From an uncultured Victivallaceae bacterium (lineage in GTDB: Bacteria; Verrucomicrobiota; Lentisphaeria; Victivallales; Victivallaceae): 55,996 bases of DNA. The notes below the pieces were generated by a model. It did no database searches and was not told the origin of the DNA. It saw nothing but the letters and a program-made list of their open reading frames with translations. Numbering within the stretch: the stretch's first letter is position 1; each line of letters opens with the position of its first letter. Positions 44,722 through 54,159 of the stretch are shown here, one piece after another. The translations under genes and the position numbers were made by a program. The stretch covers positions 1 through 55,996 of the forward strand of contig CALXXL010000014.1 of assembly GCA_944392655.1 (NCBI GenBank). The letters run 5' to 3'.

Positions 44722-46380
44722 ATGGGTGAATCAATGCAAAACAATATTCCAAACGCCAGAGAGGGGTTCGAAATACCGGCGCCGGAATACTACAACTTCG
44801 CTTATGACTGCATAGATCAGATGGCGGTAAAAGAACGCAACCGCGAAGCTATGATCTGGGTTAATCAGGACGGACAGGAACGCAGATTTACTTTTTACGA
44901 CTTCAGCAGACTATCTAATCAGGCCGCTAATCTGCTCCTGAAACTCGGCATCAGCAAGGGCGACTTCGTTATGATGATGCTGCCGAGAATTCCGGAATGG
45001 TGGATCTTTTCCCTCGCTCTTAATAAAATCGGCGCCGTTCAATGCCCGTCTCCTACCCTGCTCACCGCGGTCGACCTGCAACAGAGAATGCAGCTCGGCA
45101 GGTTCAAAATGGTTATCGCCGATACCAGCAACGCCGATAAAATCGATGAGATTTTCGACGATTGCCCCCTCCTGCGCGAACGACTGCTCGTAGACGGTTC
45201 ACGCCCGGGTTGGAGCAGCTATCCCGAACTTATCAACGGCGAAGTACGCATCTCCAGGCATCAGGTTCAGCTTAAAGTTAAAACCAAAGCATCCGACCCC
45301 ATGGTACTTCTATTTACCAGCGGAACCAGTAAATCACCCAAAATGGTGCTTCATAACTGCGCATATCCGCTCGCTCACCTTATCACAGCAAAACTCTGGC
45401 ACGGCCTTACCCCCAATGACCTGCATTTTACCATTACCGATACCGGATGGGGCAAGAATATGTGGGGCAACTACTTCGGTCAGTGGCTGTGCGGAGCATG
45501 CCTCTTTATTTATGATTTCCGTGGCAAATTTAATGCCGATGACATACTTCTGCTGCTGGAAAAATATTCCATCACCTCCCTGTGCGCACCGCCTACCGCT
45601 TACCGTATGATGGTGCTTAACGATTTGCACGCTTTCGACCTGCGCGAACTTAAACACTGTACCGCCGCAGGCGAAGTCCTGCCCCCGGATACCGTACGCC
45701 TGTGGCAGGAAGGAGTTAAACTTACTATACATGAAGGTTACGGTCAGACCGAAACAACATGCATGATCGGATGCTTCCGCAACGATAAGGTTAAACCGGG
45801 GTCCATGGGTAAGGCCAGCCCATACTGGCAGGTGGAACTCCACGACGACAACGGTCAGCCAGTACCTGTCGGCGAAGAGGGCAGAATCGCTGTGAAACTC
45901 ACTCCACGCCCCCCGGGGTTGATGGAAGGATATCTCTATAACCCGGAAGAGAACGCCAAAAGCTTTGTCAATGCTTATTACTACACCGGCGACCGCGCAC
46001 GCATGGACGAGGACGGATATTTCTGGTTCATCGGACGCAGCGACGACATCATTAAAAGCTCTGGATACCGGATCGGCCCCGGAGAAGTCGAAGACGCCCT
46101 CCTTAAACACCCCGCTGTTCACGAAGTGGCCGTTGTCGGCGCACCGGACTTGCTGCGCGGTATGAAGGTTAAAGCATATATCGTTCTGCGGCAAGGATAT
46201 GAACCAACTGAAACTCTGGTCAAGGAACTTCAGAACCATACCAAACATATTACCGCTCCATATAAATATCCGCGGGAAATCGAGTTCGTCAACGCATTGC
46301 CGAAAACGTTTTCCGGTAAAATTAAACGCGACCTTTTGCGCATTCATGCCGCAAATGGAGGCGCTTATGAGTTTAACTAA
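44722..46380 (+). CDS. AMP-forming acyl-CoA synthetase
   Basis: 552 residues of the ANL superfamily. P-loop TSGTSKSPK at 199-207, GYGQTETT (A5 motif), YYTGDRARMDEDGYFWFIGR (A7-A8) and the C-terminal catalytic Lys533 in TFSGKIKR. The pattern and the 'SPTLLTAVDLQQRM' region suit medium-chain or aromatic acyl-CoA synthetases (ACSM-like) better than acetyl-CoA synthetase. It activates a carboxylic acid with ATP and CoA. The 3' end overlaps the small lipoprotein gene by 14 bp. Confidence 0.9.
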   Translation: MGESMQNNIPNAREGFEIPAPEYYNFAYDCIDQMAVKERNREAMIWVNQDGQERRFTFYDFSRLSNQAANLLLKLGISKGDFVMMMLPRIPEWWIFSLALNKIGAVQCPSPTLLTAVDLQQRMQLGRFKMVIADTSNADKIDEIFDDCPLLRERLLVDGSRPGWSSYPELINGEVRISRHQVQLKVKTKASDPMVLLFTSGTSKSPKMVLHNCAYPLAHLITAKLWHGLTPNDLHFTITDTGWGKNMWGNYFGQWLCGACLFIYDFRGKFNADDILLLLEKYSITSLCAPPTAYRMMVLNDLHAFDLRELKHCTAAGEVLPPDTVRLWQEGVKLTIHEGYGQTETTCMIGCFRNDKVKPGSMGKASPYWQVELHDDNGQPVPVGEEGRIAVKLTPRPPGLMEGYLYNPEENAKSFVNAYYYTGDRARMDEDGYFWFIGRSDDIIKSSGYRIGPGEVEDALLKHPAVHEVAVVGAPDLLRGMKVKAYIVLRQGYEPTETLVKELQNHTKHITAPYKYPREIEFVNALPKTFSGKIKRDLLRIHAANGGAYEFN

Positions 46381-46636
46381 AATTTATATCGCAATCGCCG
46401 TATCCGCCGCTCTGGCGGCATCTTCAACCGGATGCCGCCAGTTCAAAGAGCTGGTGAACGAAGAGCCGAAAACTCAGACCACGCAGGTGCAGAAGAGTTC
46501 TATCCAGGAGGAAGAGCAGCCGCTTATTTTACAGAACTCTTCCCTTAACGAGGTGGAACGGGCGGAAATCGAGGCAATGTACGGAGATCGCGAAGCGGAA
46601 CGCAAAGCCAGAAGAAAAAGAGTCTTCGGATTCTGA
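46367..46636 (+). CDS. Small putative lipoprotein
   Basis: 89 residues. Start preceded by TGGAGG. The N-terminus is a signal peptide with Cys23 after SSTG (MSLTKIYIAIAVSAALAASS), a weak lipobox; then an acidic, Gln-rich stretch and a basic end (REAERKARRKRVFGF-like). No family recognised. Overlaps the acyl-CoA synthetase gene and precedes nadE by 18 bp. Confidence 0.7.
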   Translation: MSLTKIYIAIAVSAALAASSTGCRQFKELVNEEPKTQTTQVQKSSIQEEEQPLILQNSSLNEVERAEIEAMYGDREAERKARRKRVFGF

Positions 46637-46654
46637 AAATAAACAGGAATTATT

Positions 46655-48556
46655 ATGTACGGATTCTATCGGGCAGCCGCCGTTACTCCGGTTATGCGGG
46701 TCGGCGATACCAATTTTAACGCCAACGAAATTATAGCAGCTTTCAGGCAGTGCGCTGAACAGAAGTGCGCCGCCGTTGTATTCCCCGAACTCGCTGTAAC
46801 CGGATACAGCTGCGGCGACCTGTTCTTTCAACAACGACTGCTCGATGATGCGAAAACCGCTCTGCGCAATATAATCGACGCCACCGCCAACACTACAACT
46901 GTGTTGATCGCCGGACTCCCGTGGCGCGAAGACAGCGCGCTCTACAATGCCGCCGCCGTCATTCAGAACGGTTCGCTCAAAGGCGTGGTTTTTAAATCCG
47001 TAATCCCCAATTACCGCGAATTTTATGAACAGCGCAACTTCCGCTCCGGCAACGGTTTCAACCGGAATTACCTGCGCTTTGACAATCTGGATGTGCCTGC
47101 CGGAACCGGAATGGTTTTCGACGACGGATGCGGGTTCAGCTTCGGCATTGAAATATGCGAAGACCTGTGGAGCGTTATCCCTCCAAGCTCTTATCTCGCA
47201 TTAAACGGAGCCAAACTTATATTCAACCTCTCAGCCAGTACCGCACTGGTGGGTAAAGCCGATTACCGCAGAAAACTTGTCGCACAGCAATCCGGCAGAA
47301 CACTCTCCGGATACATCCTCTCCGGCGCCGGAGTCCATGAGTCTACCGCCGACGTCGTTTACGGAGGACACTCTTTAATCGCGGTAAATGGCGCAATCGT
47401 CCGCGAAAACGAACGGTTCGACCGGTCAACTTCTATCATCTCTGCCGATATCGACCTGGAGGCTCTCAACGCCGCCAGAATGAGCGAGTCCTCTTTCAAT
47501 GACGCCAGAGAAAATTGCAGCGTAACCGCACGCAAAGTCGATATCGAACCCGTAGCAGAAGCAGATGAACTGCAATATATTCAACTCTCTCCACGCCCGT
47601 TCGTCCCGGACTGCTCCGCCGACCGGCAGGAGAGATGCCGCGAGATTTTTCAGATTCAATGTGCCGGACTCGCAAAAAGAATCGAACACACTAAAGCTGA
47701 AACCATGGTGGTCGGATTGTCGGGCGGACTCGACTCCACGTTGGCTCTGCTCGTAGCCGTGGAAACATGCCGCATCCTTAAACGAGATACCAAATCCATT
47801 ATCACCATCACCATGCCGGGATTCGGTACCACCGAACGCACCCGCTCCAACAGCGAAAAACTTGCCGAACTACTCAATACCACCCTGCGGAAAATCGATA
47901 TCCGCACGGCCTGCCGGCAGCATTTTGCCGATATCGGACACGATGAGAATAATCACAACGTCGTATTCGAAAATACTCAGGCCAGAGAACGTACCCAGAT
48001 TCTTATGGACGTTGCCAACGCATCCGCCGGTCTCGTTATCGGAACTGGAGACCTCTCCGAAATCGCTCTCGGATGGAGCACTTTTAACGGCGACCATATG
48101 GCAATGTATTCCGTCAACTGTTCCATCCCCAAAACCCTCATAAGATATGTTATCGCGGAATATGCCGCCCGTACCGAAGGGGAAATCGCCGCAGTACTGA
48201 ACGATGTTTTGGCCACCCCTGTAAGTCCAGAATTGCTCCCGGCCGACAAAAACGGCGAAATTACCCAGAAAACCGAAGAGATCCTGGGAGCTTATGAACT
48301 GCACGACTTCTTCCTCTACCACTTTATCAAAACCGGCGCATCTCCGGAAAAATTGCAGTTCCTCGCCAAATACGCTTTTGAAGGACGGTATGACGATAAG
48401 GTTATATACAATTCTCTGAAGATATTTATCCGGCGATTCTGGAGTATGCAGTTTAAACGCAACAGCTCCCCAGACGGCCCCAAGGTCGGCTCCATCGCCC
48501 TCTCCCCACGGGGAGACTGGAGAATGCCATCCGACGCGGTGCCGCCGGAGTTCTAA
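46655..48556 (+). CDS. nadE: Glutamine-dependent NAD+ synthetase
   Basis: 633 residues, long two-domain type. N-terminal nitrilase-fold glutaminase with Glu45 (VFPELAVTGYSCGD), a Lys in the FKSVIPNYREF stretch and Cys168 (FGIEICEDLW); C-terminal synthetase with the pyrophosphate loop SGGLDS at 356-361. Converts deamido-NAD to NAD with glutamine as nitrogen source, cytoplasmic. AACAGGAA precedes the start. Confidence 0.97.
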   Translation: MYGFYRAAAVTPVMRVGDTNFNANEIIAAFRQCAEQKCAAVVFPELAVTGYSCGDLFFQQRLLDDAKTALRNIIDATANTTTVLIAGLPWREDSALYNAAAVIQNGSLKGVVFKSVIPNYREFYEQRNFRSGNGFNRNYLRFDNLDVPAGTGMVFDDGCGFSFGIEICEDLWSVIPPSSYLALNGAKLIFNLSASTALVGKADYRRKLVAQQSGRTLSGYILSGAGVHESTADVVYGGHSLIAVNGAIVRENERFDRSTSIISADIDLEALNAARMSESSFNDARENCSVTARKVDIEPVAEADELQYIQLSPRPFVPDCSADRQERCREIFQIQCAGLAKRIEHTKAETMVVGLSGGLDSTLALLVAVETCRILKRDTKSIITITMPGFGTTERTRSNSEKLAELLNTTLRKIDIRTACRQHFADIGHDENNHNVVFENTQARERTQILMDVANASAGLVIGTGDLSEIALGWSTFNGDHMAMYSVNCSIPKTLIRYVIAEYAARTEGEIAAVLNDVLATPVSPELLPADKNGEITQKTEEILGAYELHDFFLYHFIKTGASPEKLQFLAKYAFEGRYDDKVIYNSLKIFIRRFWSMQFKRNSSPDGPKVGSIALSPRGDWRMPSDAVPPEF

Positions 48557-48572
48557 CCCGGAGTAAAGACTG

Positions 48573-49121
48573 GTGAAAATTCTCTTCTTTTCCGATATTC
48601 ACGGCGTACCGGCAACATTGCAGAAGACGCTTGAACACGCAGACAGACTCCAGCCTGACAGACTGGTTCTGCTCGGCGACGCCCTCTATCACGGCCCACG
48701 CAATGGCGTCCCCGGTCAATATGACCCGGTAAAAGTGGCCGAACTCCTCAACCGCGAAAAACAGCGCATCATCGCAGTACGCGGCAACTGCGACTCCGAA
48801 GTAGATCAGATGATGCTGGAGTTCCCCATTATGAGCGATTTTGCCGAGATTGTCACCTCCAATGCACGGTTTTTCCTGACCCATGGACATCTGTGGAATC
48901 AGGAGCATCTGCCGCCAGTGCCGGATCAGACCATCCTCGCACACGGGCATACCCATATCCCCACGCTCAAATCTCTTGAGTGCGGTATCACCATCTTCAA
49001 TCCGGGATCCATATCCCTCCCGAAAAACGGACATCCGCCAACCTTCGGGTGGTTCGACGGAAGGAATTTATCCATCCACCGGCTCGATGACGGTAATTTA
49101 TATGACGGATTTTGTTCATGA
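48573..49121 (+). CDS. yfcE: Metallophosphoesterase, YfcE type
   Basis: 182 residues, GTG start behind CCGGAG. All metal-site motifs present: SDIHG at 7-11, GDALYHGP, RGNCDSE, THGHLW and GHTHIP, plus FNPGS. YfcE-type enzymes are Mn2+ phosphodiesterases. The stop overlaps the start of the next gene (ATGA). Confidence 0.93.
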   Translation: MKILFFSDIHGVPATLQKTLEHADRLQPDRLVLLGDALYHGPRNGVPGQYDPVKVAELLNREKQRIIAVRGNCDSEVDQMMLEFPIMSDFAEIVTSNARFFLTHGHLWNQEHLPPVPDQTILAHGHTHIPTLKSLECGITIFNPGSISLPKNGHPPTFGWFDGRNLSIHRLDDGNLYDGFCS

Positions 49122-49858
49122 CCCATTTGGAACATACCAACCGCAACGCTGAGAAAATTGCCGCCGCGTGCATCTTGAGCATCTCCGGCGGATTCCTCGA
49201 TATATATACCTACCTCTTCCGCGGAGGCGTATTCGCTAACGCCGTAACCGGAAATATGGTATTGTTCGGGTTCAATATCGCTCACGGACAATGGCAGGGG
49301 TGCGTTAAATATATTATCGCTATAACTTCTTACGCTATCGGAGTATTCGCCGCCGAGTTCCTGCATCAGAAAATGTCCGCCGCAAGAAAAATAGGATGGC
49401 ATCAGACTATACTTATGCTCGAAATCATTGTCCTGCTGCCCGTCATTTTTATTCCATACGGGAAAATGGACTTCATTGTCAACTCCCTGATTTCACTGGT
49501 GTGCGCTATGCAGGTGCAGACCTTCAGACGAGTCAACGGACTGCCCTTCGCATCCACCATGTGTACCGGAAATCTACGCAGCGGTACCGAAGCCCTCTTC
49601 CGCGGAGCATATTACAAAACCACAGCCGAATTAACCAAGGCATGGCACTACTTTATCATTATATTATGCTTTATCGCCGGCGCCGCGGCCGGCGCAGTAC
49701 TGCTGAAACATTTCGGCCACAGCGTTTTCTTCCTCGTTCCAGCCGCCCTGCTCGCGGTCTTCTTTATGGTTACCACTAAACGGCAGCTCGCCGCACTGCG
49801 GCACGCTTTCCGGCACAATCAGCCATCAAGCGAGTCATCCAGAAGAATCTCACGGTAA
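49118..49858 (+). CDS. DUF1275 (YoaK-like) membrane protein
   Basis: 246 residues with about six hydrophobic helices. ILSISGGFLDIYTYLFRGGV, FANAVTGNMVLFG and FASTMCTGNLRSG are typical DUF1275 motifs. Function unknown in the family. The 3' end overlaps the convergent glycosyltransferase gene by 40 bp. Confidence 0.9.
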   Translation: MTHLEHTNRNAEKIAAACILSISGGFLDIYTYLFRGGVFANAVTGNMVLFGFNIAHGQWQGCVKYIIAITSYAIGVFAAEFLHQKMSAARKIGWHQTILMLEIIVLLPVIFIPYGKMDFIVNSLISLVCAMQVQTFRRVNGLPFASTMCTGNLRSGTEALFRGAYYKTTAELTKAWHYFIIILCFIAGAAAGAVLLKHFGHSVFFLVPAALLAVFFMVTTKRQLAALRHAFRHNQPSSESSRRISR

Positions 49859-50589
49859 CTGGCTACATTCAGTTTGTCTCCCAGCTTGCGGAAGGCCGAC
49901 GCACTCGTGGTTTTACGGCCGCGAAGCTCCGGATTTAAAATCATTGTCGCATGATTCAGGTGCGCCATATAACGGCTTAACTCCTTCACCGGCAAAAATT
50001 CCAGCTCGTACCCCGCCAGCAGAAGATGCTTGTGTATCGAACTGCCCGCACATTCTCCATCCCAGAACCCTTTGGTACAGCGCTTTAAAAGCTCTGTACG
50101 GTACAAGGCACAATGACTGCGCAGAAAACGGAATTCATGGTGCTTTTTGCCCATCAAGGTCTTTATCCCATCCTCCACGGCCTTCCCGCAACGCTTCCAC
50201 AATGGAACATACTCCAGCTTCCAGCTCCCTACCCCGGCAATCTTTTCAGAACGGTTGATGTGATTCAGAAGATAATCCAGCCATCCGGAATTATGCACTA
50301 TCGTATCGGTGTGCATCGAAATTACATAGGGCGTATCTACCTCACCCAGCGCCAAATCCAGCGCCGAAGAGTGCATGTAGGCCGGAGCCATACCGGCAAT
50401 GTCATCCGCCGTACGTTCTATCAGACGGATCCAGCTGAGTGAACGCAGGTAATCCAGCGATTCATCCCCGGAAGCATTGTCCACCGCTATAACCTTGATA
50501 CGGGAACAGTCTGTATATTTACGCAGTGAACGCAGACAGAGTCTGGTCAATTCCGGCGTCTTGTAATTCGGCAGCAATATCGTCAGCAT
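49819..50589 (-). CDS. Glycosyltransferase family 2
   Basis: 256 residues, GT-A fold: LTILLPNYKTPELTRLCLRS, VIAVDNASGDESLDYL and the metal region ISMHTDTIVHNSGWLD. It resembles rhamnosyl- or other GT2 enzymes of surface glycans; donor and acceptor unknown. It lies directly downstream of the Cys-rich small protein gene on the same strand. Confidence 0.88.
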   Translation of the reverse strand: MLTILLPNYKTPELTRLCLRSLRKYTDCSRIKVIAVDNASGDESLDYLRSLSWIRLIERTADDIAGMAPAYMHSSALDLALGEVDTPYVISMHTDTIVHNSGWLDYLLNHINRSEKIAGVGSWKLEYVPLWKRCGKAVEDGIKTLMGKKHHEFRFLRSHCALYRTELLKRCTKGFWDGECAGSSIHKHLLLAGYELEFLPVKELSRYMAHLNHATMILNPELRGRKTTSASAFRKLGDKLNVASYREILLDDSLDG

Positions 50590-50605
50590 CCTATACCCCC
50601 CTGCT

Positions 50606-50920
50606 CTATTTCGAATGTCTTTCCGCCAGATCCGCAGCCAGCGCTACGCATTTACTGCACGGTACGCCAAATTCACGCTTTATACGCGCACACTCAACCG
50701 CACCAACCTGCGCAACAAATTCCGCAGCAATCTCACCGGCATGCTCCGGATTCAGAAGCTGCGCCGCATACAAGGCTCCGCATACCCCTCCCGGCGCACG
50801 GCCACCACCGCAACTCTGCAATTCATTATACAACTCATCACCTCCGCAGCCGCAGGCCACCGCCTGCGCACAATTGTGCCGGTGCGGCACGGCAGAGAAT
50901 AATTCAGACGCTCTGTTCAT
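50606..50920 (-). CDS. Cys-rich C-GCAxxG-C-C-like small protein
   Basis: 104 residues with regularly spaced cysteines: HNCAQAVACGCGGD, LQSCGGGRAPGGVCGALY, and a C-terminal VECARIKREFGVPCSKCV. This is the pattern of the C_GCAxxG_C_C family (redox or metal-binding, often near oxidoreductases), with the GCA motif slightly altered. A 7-codon longer frame from TTG 50941 exists; I prefer ATG 50920. Confidence 0.75.
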   Translation of the reverse strand: MNRASELFSAVPHRHNCAQAVACGCGGDELYNELQSCGGGRAPGGVCGALYAAQLLNPEHAGEIAAEFVAQVGAVECARIKREFGVPCSKCVALAADLAERHSK

Positions 50921-50937
50921 TGTTCTTTGTCCATCCT

Positions 50938-51051
50938 TCAAGTATTTTTTATATTAATAATATACCCCACGGAAACCAGAAGTAAAATTACTACGGCAAT
51001 ATATTTTATTATTGAATAACTGCTTAACTTCTTTATCCGGTAGTTTGCCAT
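50938..51051 (-). CDS. Possible small membrane peptide, 37 residues
   Basis: ATG 51051 starts MANYRIKKLSSYSIIK followed by about 18 hydrophobic residues (YIAVVILLLVSVGYIINI) and KNT. Stop lies 17 bp before the Cys-rich protein gene, with AAGGA in between, so the two could be co-transcribed. No ribosome binding site is seen for this ORF. Confidence 0.35.
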   Translation of the reverse strand: MANYRIKKLSSYSIIKYIAVVILLLVSVGYIINIKNT

Positions 51052-51129
51052 ACATATATATTGGTGTATATTACCCCAATAGATTACCGCCGCATTGAAC
51101 GCGGCAGAGAAAAGGATTGAACAACCAAA

Positions 51130-51579
51130 ATGATTCGTGTGGAAGTTATTGACGGAGAGATTTTTACCGACGAACGTGGCAGCATCTCCTCGGTAAACGG
51201 ATTCGATGCTGAAGATATCAGAAGATTCTATCTGATTCAACACCCGGATACTTCAGTGATCCGCGGATGGAATGCTCATAAGTTCGAACGCAAATGGTTC
51301 TACTGCATAAAAGGAGCGTTTACCCTGGCTCTGGTGAAAATCGACCGGTGGGATAATCCGTCAGACAACCTCGAACCGGAAATCTTTTACCTGTCTGCCG
51401 GAAAAAGCAGAATAATTGCCGCACCAGCCGGTTATGCCAGCTGTATGAGAGCAGATCTGCCGGACTCCATACTTATGGTGCTTTCCGACAAAACAATTGC
51501 GGAATCGGCTCAGGACAGCTGGAAGTTCGATAAGAATTTGTGGATAAATTGGGAAAAACTGGAGCGAAAAAATGATTAA
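51130..51579 (+). CDS. WxcM-like cupin, putative nucleotide-sugar isomerase
   Basis: 149 residues, single cupin. Homologous over its length to the cupin at 55473 (shared FxDxRGxISSxN, HPDTSVxRGW, EPEIFxLS, PxGYAxCxxxxxP). The active-site pair His-x-His is changed: Asn48 and His50 in RGWNAHKF, where the paralogue has His48 and His50. Activity may be altered or it may act as an epimerase or binding protein. It overlaps the CapF-like gene by 8 bp, so both act in one pathway. Confidence 0.8.
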   Translation: MIRVEVIDGEIFTDERGSISSVNGFDAEDIRRFYLIQHPDTSVIRGWNAHKFERKWFYCIKGAFTLALVKIDRWDNPSDNLEPEIFYLSAGKSRIIAAPAGYASCMRADLPDSILMVLSDKTIAESAQDSWKFDKNLWINWEKLERKND

Positions 51580-52690
51580 AGTCGGTATAACCGGACAGCC
51601 CGGATTCGTCGGTACGCATCTATATAACCTCCTCGGTATCACTGAAGACATCGAAAGAGTTCCTTTTGAAGACGCTTTCTTTGACTGCGATGAGAAAATG
51701 GAATCGTTCGTCAGCCAGTGCGACGCAATCGTCCACCTCGCCGCAATGAACCGCCACCCGGATCCGCAGGTCATATACAATACCAATGTCGAACTGGTTG
51801 ACAAACTTATTCGCGCTATGGAAAAAACCAATTCCACTCCGCATGTGTTATTCTCATCATCCACCCAGGAGGAGCTGGATAACCTCTATGGAGCATCCAA
51901 ACTGGAAGGCCGCAGAAGATTGTCCGACTGGGCAGCTAAAAGCGGCGGCAAATTTACCGGATGCGTAATACCAAACGTTTTCGGCCCATACGGCAGACCC
52001 AACTATAACTCGGTTGTCGCAACATTCTGCCACAAATTAACCCACGGGGAAACTCCGCAGATTATCAAAGATGGCTCCATTAAGCTGATCTATGTCGGCG
52101 ATCTCTGCCGCCATTTCACCGATATCATAAAAACAGGTAACGCGTGCGATAAATATATGATCCCGTATACCGCCGAAAAAAAGGTCTCCGAACTGCTCGC
52201 GACTTTTATGCGGTTCAAAGAAGATTATTTTGAACACGGAGTGATTCCACAGCTCAGCGACCCGTTTGAAGTTCAGCTCTTCAACACCTTCTGCGGATAT
52301 ATCGATCATAAGAGTTTCTTCCCGTTTATGCTCAAGAAAAATTCCGATGAACGCGGGACGTTCGTCGAAGTGGCCAGACTCGACCGTATCGGCGGGCAGG
52401 TGTCTTTCTCTACCACCATGCCGGGAGTTACACGGGGCAATCACTATCATACCAGAAAAATTGAGCGCTTCGCTGTAATCAAAGGTAAAGCACGCATCGA
52501 AATACGGAAAATCGGAACCAGCGAGAAGATATCTTTCGAACTCAACGGCGAAAATCCGGCCTTTGTCGATATGCCGGTGTGGTTCACCCACAATATAACC
52601 AATATCGGCAACGATGAACTCTATACCATGTTCTGGATTAATGAATTTTATAATCCCGAAGACCCGGATACCTTTTTTGAAAAGGCCTGA
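51572..52690 (+). CDS. capF: CapF-like reductase (UDP-FucNAc pathway)
   Basis: 372 residues, two domains. N-terminal short-chain reductase/epimerase Rossmann fold (VGITGQPGFVGTHLYNLL, IVHLAAMNRHPDPQ, SSSTQEELDNLYGASKLEGR), C-terminal cupin from about residue 255 (LKKNSDERGTFVEVA, MPGVTRGNHYHTRKIERFAV, VDMPVWFTHNITNIG). This fusion is CapF/WbjC/FnlB, which reduces a UDP-hexosulose intermediate in UDP-N-acetyl-L-fucosamine synthesis. The usual partners CapE and CapG are not in the window. Confidence 0.9.
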   Translation: MIKVGITGQPGFVGTHLYNLLGITEDIERVPFEDAFFDCDEKMESFVSQCDAIVHLAAMNRHPDPQVIYNTNVELVDKLIRAMEKTNSTPHVLFSSSTQEELDNLYGASKLEGRRRLSDWAAKSGGKFTGCVIPNVFGPYGRPNYNSVVATFCHKLTHGETPQIIKDGSIKLIYVGDLCRHFTDIIKTGNACDKYMIPYTAEKKVSELLATFMRFKEDYFEHGVIPQLSDPFEVQLFNTFCGYIDHKSFFPFMLKKNSDERGTFVEVARLDRIGGQVSFSTTMPGVTRGNHYHTRKIERFAVIKGKARIEIRKIGTSEKISFELNGENPAFVDMPVWFTHNITNIGNDELYTMFWINEFYNPEDPDTFFEKA

Positions 52691-52693
52691 TTT

Positions 52694-52828
52694 ATGCAGA
52701 AAATCCGGCTGAATGATATGACTCACAACGGTAATGGCGCGGAGATGGTCAACTATGTTAACAATACTTCGCGCCACTCCTTGATGATGAACCCAGGTGC
52801 AGCAAACAACTCATACCCAAGAGAATAG
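52694..52828 (+). CDS. Possible 44-residue ORF
   Basis: ATG 52694, three bases after capF, to TAG 52828; polar Asn-rich peptide (NDMTHNGNGAEMVNYVNNTS). No ribosome binding site and no family. It fills the gap between capF and the GT4 gene and may be chance or a relic of a deleted gene. Confidence 0.2.
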   Translation: MQKIRLNDMTHNGNGAEMVNYVNNTSRHSLMMNPGAANNSYPRE

Positions 52829-52838
52829 AAAGGCTGAT

Positions 52839-54041
52839 ATGGAAAAAATCATCTTCTTTTCCGAATTTTATGCTCCGGCACAGAACTCTACCGCATTTTT
52901 CGTTTCCAGAATAATCTCTGCCGTCGCAGAGAAATATTCCGGCAAAATACGGGTGGTATGTGCAACAGAATTGAACGGAAAAGAAGAAACTCCGCATCCG
53001 GACAATATGCGCATTACAAGGCTCAACCCGGTATTTAAAAATAAAAATCACCTGGTAAGCAGGATTTTACGGCTGCTTACCATTACCGTTAAATTCGCAT
53101 GGTACGCATTTTGGGGCATACGCAGAAAAGATACCGTATTCGCCGTCACCAATCCGGCGTTTATGATTCTATTTCTGGCAATGTTAAGACGTATTCGCAA
53201 GTTCCGCTTCATATTGCTCGCTTATGACATCTTTCCGGAAAATACCGTCGCCGCAGGATTGTGTAGGGGCAATTCCGCTAAATATAAACTGAGCAAGAGA
53301 TTGTTCGACTGGGCATACGGACAGGCCGATATAGTAATCGCCATCGGACGGGATATGCACGATATCCTTATCCGCAAAGGCGTTGCACCAGAACATATCC
53401 GCGTCGTTACCAACTGGTGCCCCGAACACGAAATTATACCATCCCCCAAAAATGATAACGGATTAATAAAAAAATTCGCGTTGCAGAATAAAACCGTATT
53501 CCTCTTCGCCGGAAATCTCGGCCGCGTACAGGGAATTCCTAATCTGCTTGACGCTATCGCATTAACCAGCCATGACAATGCAGCTTTCCTCTTTATCGGC
53601 GACGGAGCAATGAAAAGTGAACTGGAAAAATTTAAAGACGCTCACCCAGATAAACATATCTACTCCATCGGCAATCAGCCAATCGATAAGGCCAATGACT
53701 TCCTATCCGCCGGAGACGTGGCCGTGATCCCTCTCGCCAGCGGGATGCTCGGACTCGGCGTGCCAAGTAAAAGCTATTTCTACATGGCCGCCGGTATGCC
53801 GCTGCTGTTTATCGGCAGCCGGGATTCCGAAATCGCTATCACTTTGAAAGAAGAGAACAATGGATGGCAGGTCGATCCCGATTCCCCGGAAAAACTGGCG
53901 GCAATGATAGATCAGATTACTACGGCCAATATTGAAGAACTATCTGAATATTCACACAGATCACGAACGGCCGCGGAAAAACGTTTTGCCGAGAAATTAA
54001 TATTGCAACAATTTAACCAAATTATCATTGAACAAAATTGA
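52839..54041 (+). CDS. Glycosyltransferase family 4 (WbuB-like)
   Basis: 400 residues, GT-B fold. N-terminal FFSEFYAPAQNSTAFFVSRI; C-terminal nucleotide-sugar site FLFAGNLGRVQGIPNLLDAI and VPSKSYFYMAAGMPLLFIG. WbuB-like enzymes transfer L-FucNAc, which suits the neighbouring CapF. ATG 52839 follows AAAGG; the frame is open to 52797. Confidence 0.88.
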   Translation: MEKIIFFSEFYAPAQNSTAFFVSRIISAVAEKYSGKIRVVCATELNGKEETPHPDNMRITRLNPVFKNKNHLVSRILRLLTITVKFAWYAFWGIRRKDTVFAVTNPAFMILFLAMLRRIRKFRFILLAYDIFPENTVAAGLCRGNSAKYKLSKRLFDWAYGQADIVIAIGRDMHDILIRKGVAPEHIRVVTNWCPEHEIIPSPKNDNGLIKKFALQNKTVFLFAGNLGRVQGIPNLLDAIALTSHDNAAFLFIGDGAMKSELEKFKDAHPDKHIYSIGNQPIDKANDFLSAGDVAVIPLASGMLGLGVPSKSYFYMAAGMPLLFIGSRDSEIAITLKEENNGWQVDPDSPEKLAAMIDQITTANIEELSEYSHRSRTAAEKRFAEKLILQQFNQIIIEQN

Positions 54042-54065
54042 TTTTGAGTTATAATATATTATAAT
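54038..54065 (+). promoter_or_regulatory. Probable promoter of the phosphoglycosyl transferase gene
   Basis: TTGATT, 16-bp spacer, perfect TATAAT. A palindrome TTCAGT / ACTGAA (54073-54087) follows and could be an operator. Confidence 0.55.
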
Positions 54066-54159
54066 ATAGAGTTTCAGTAATACTGAACAAATATGAATCG
54101 TTTTTATAGATAGAGTTTTTTATGGACATTGAGTTTTTGAAACCGGGGAGACGCAATAT

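Noticed and set aside
45334-46347. A 337-codon open frame antisense to the acyl-CoA synthetase gene
   Set aside because: The plus-strand frame encodes all ANL motifs; the antisense frame shows no family features.
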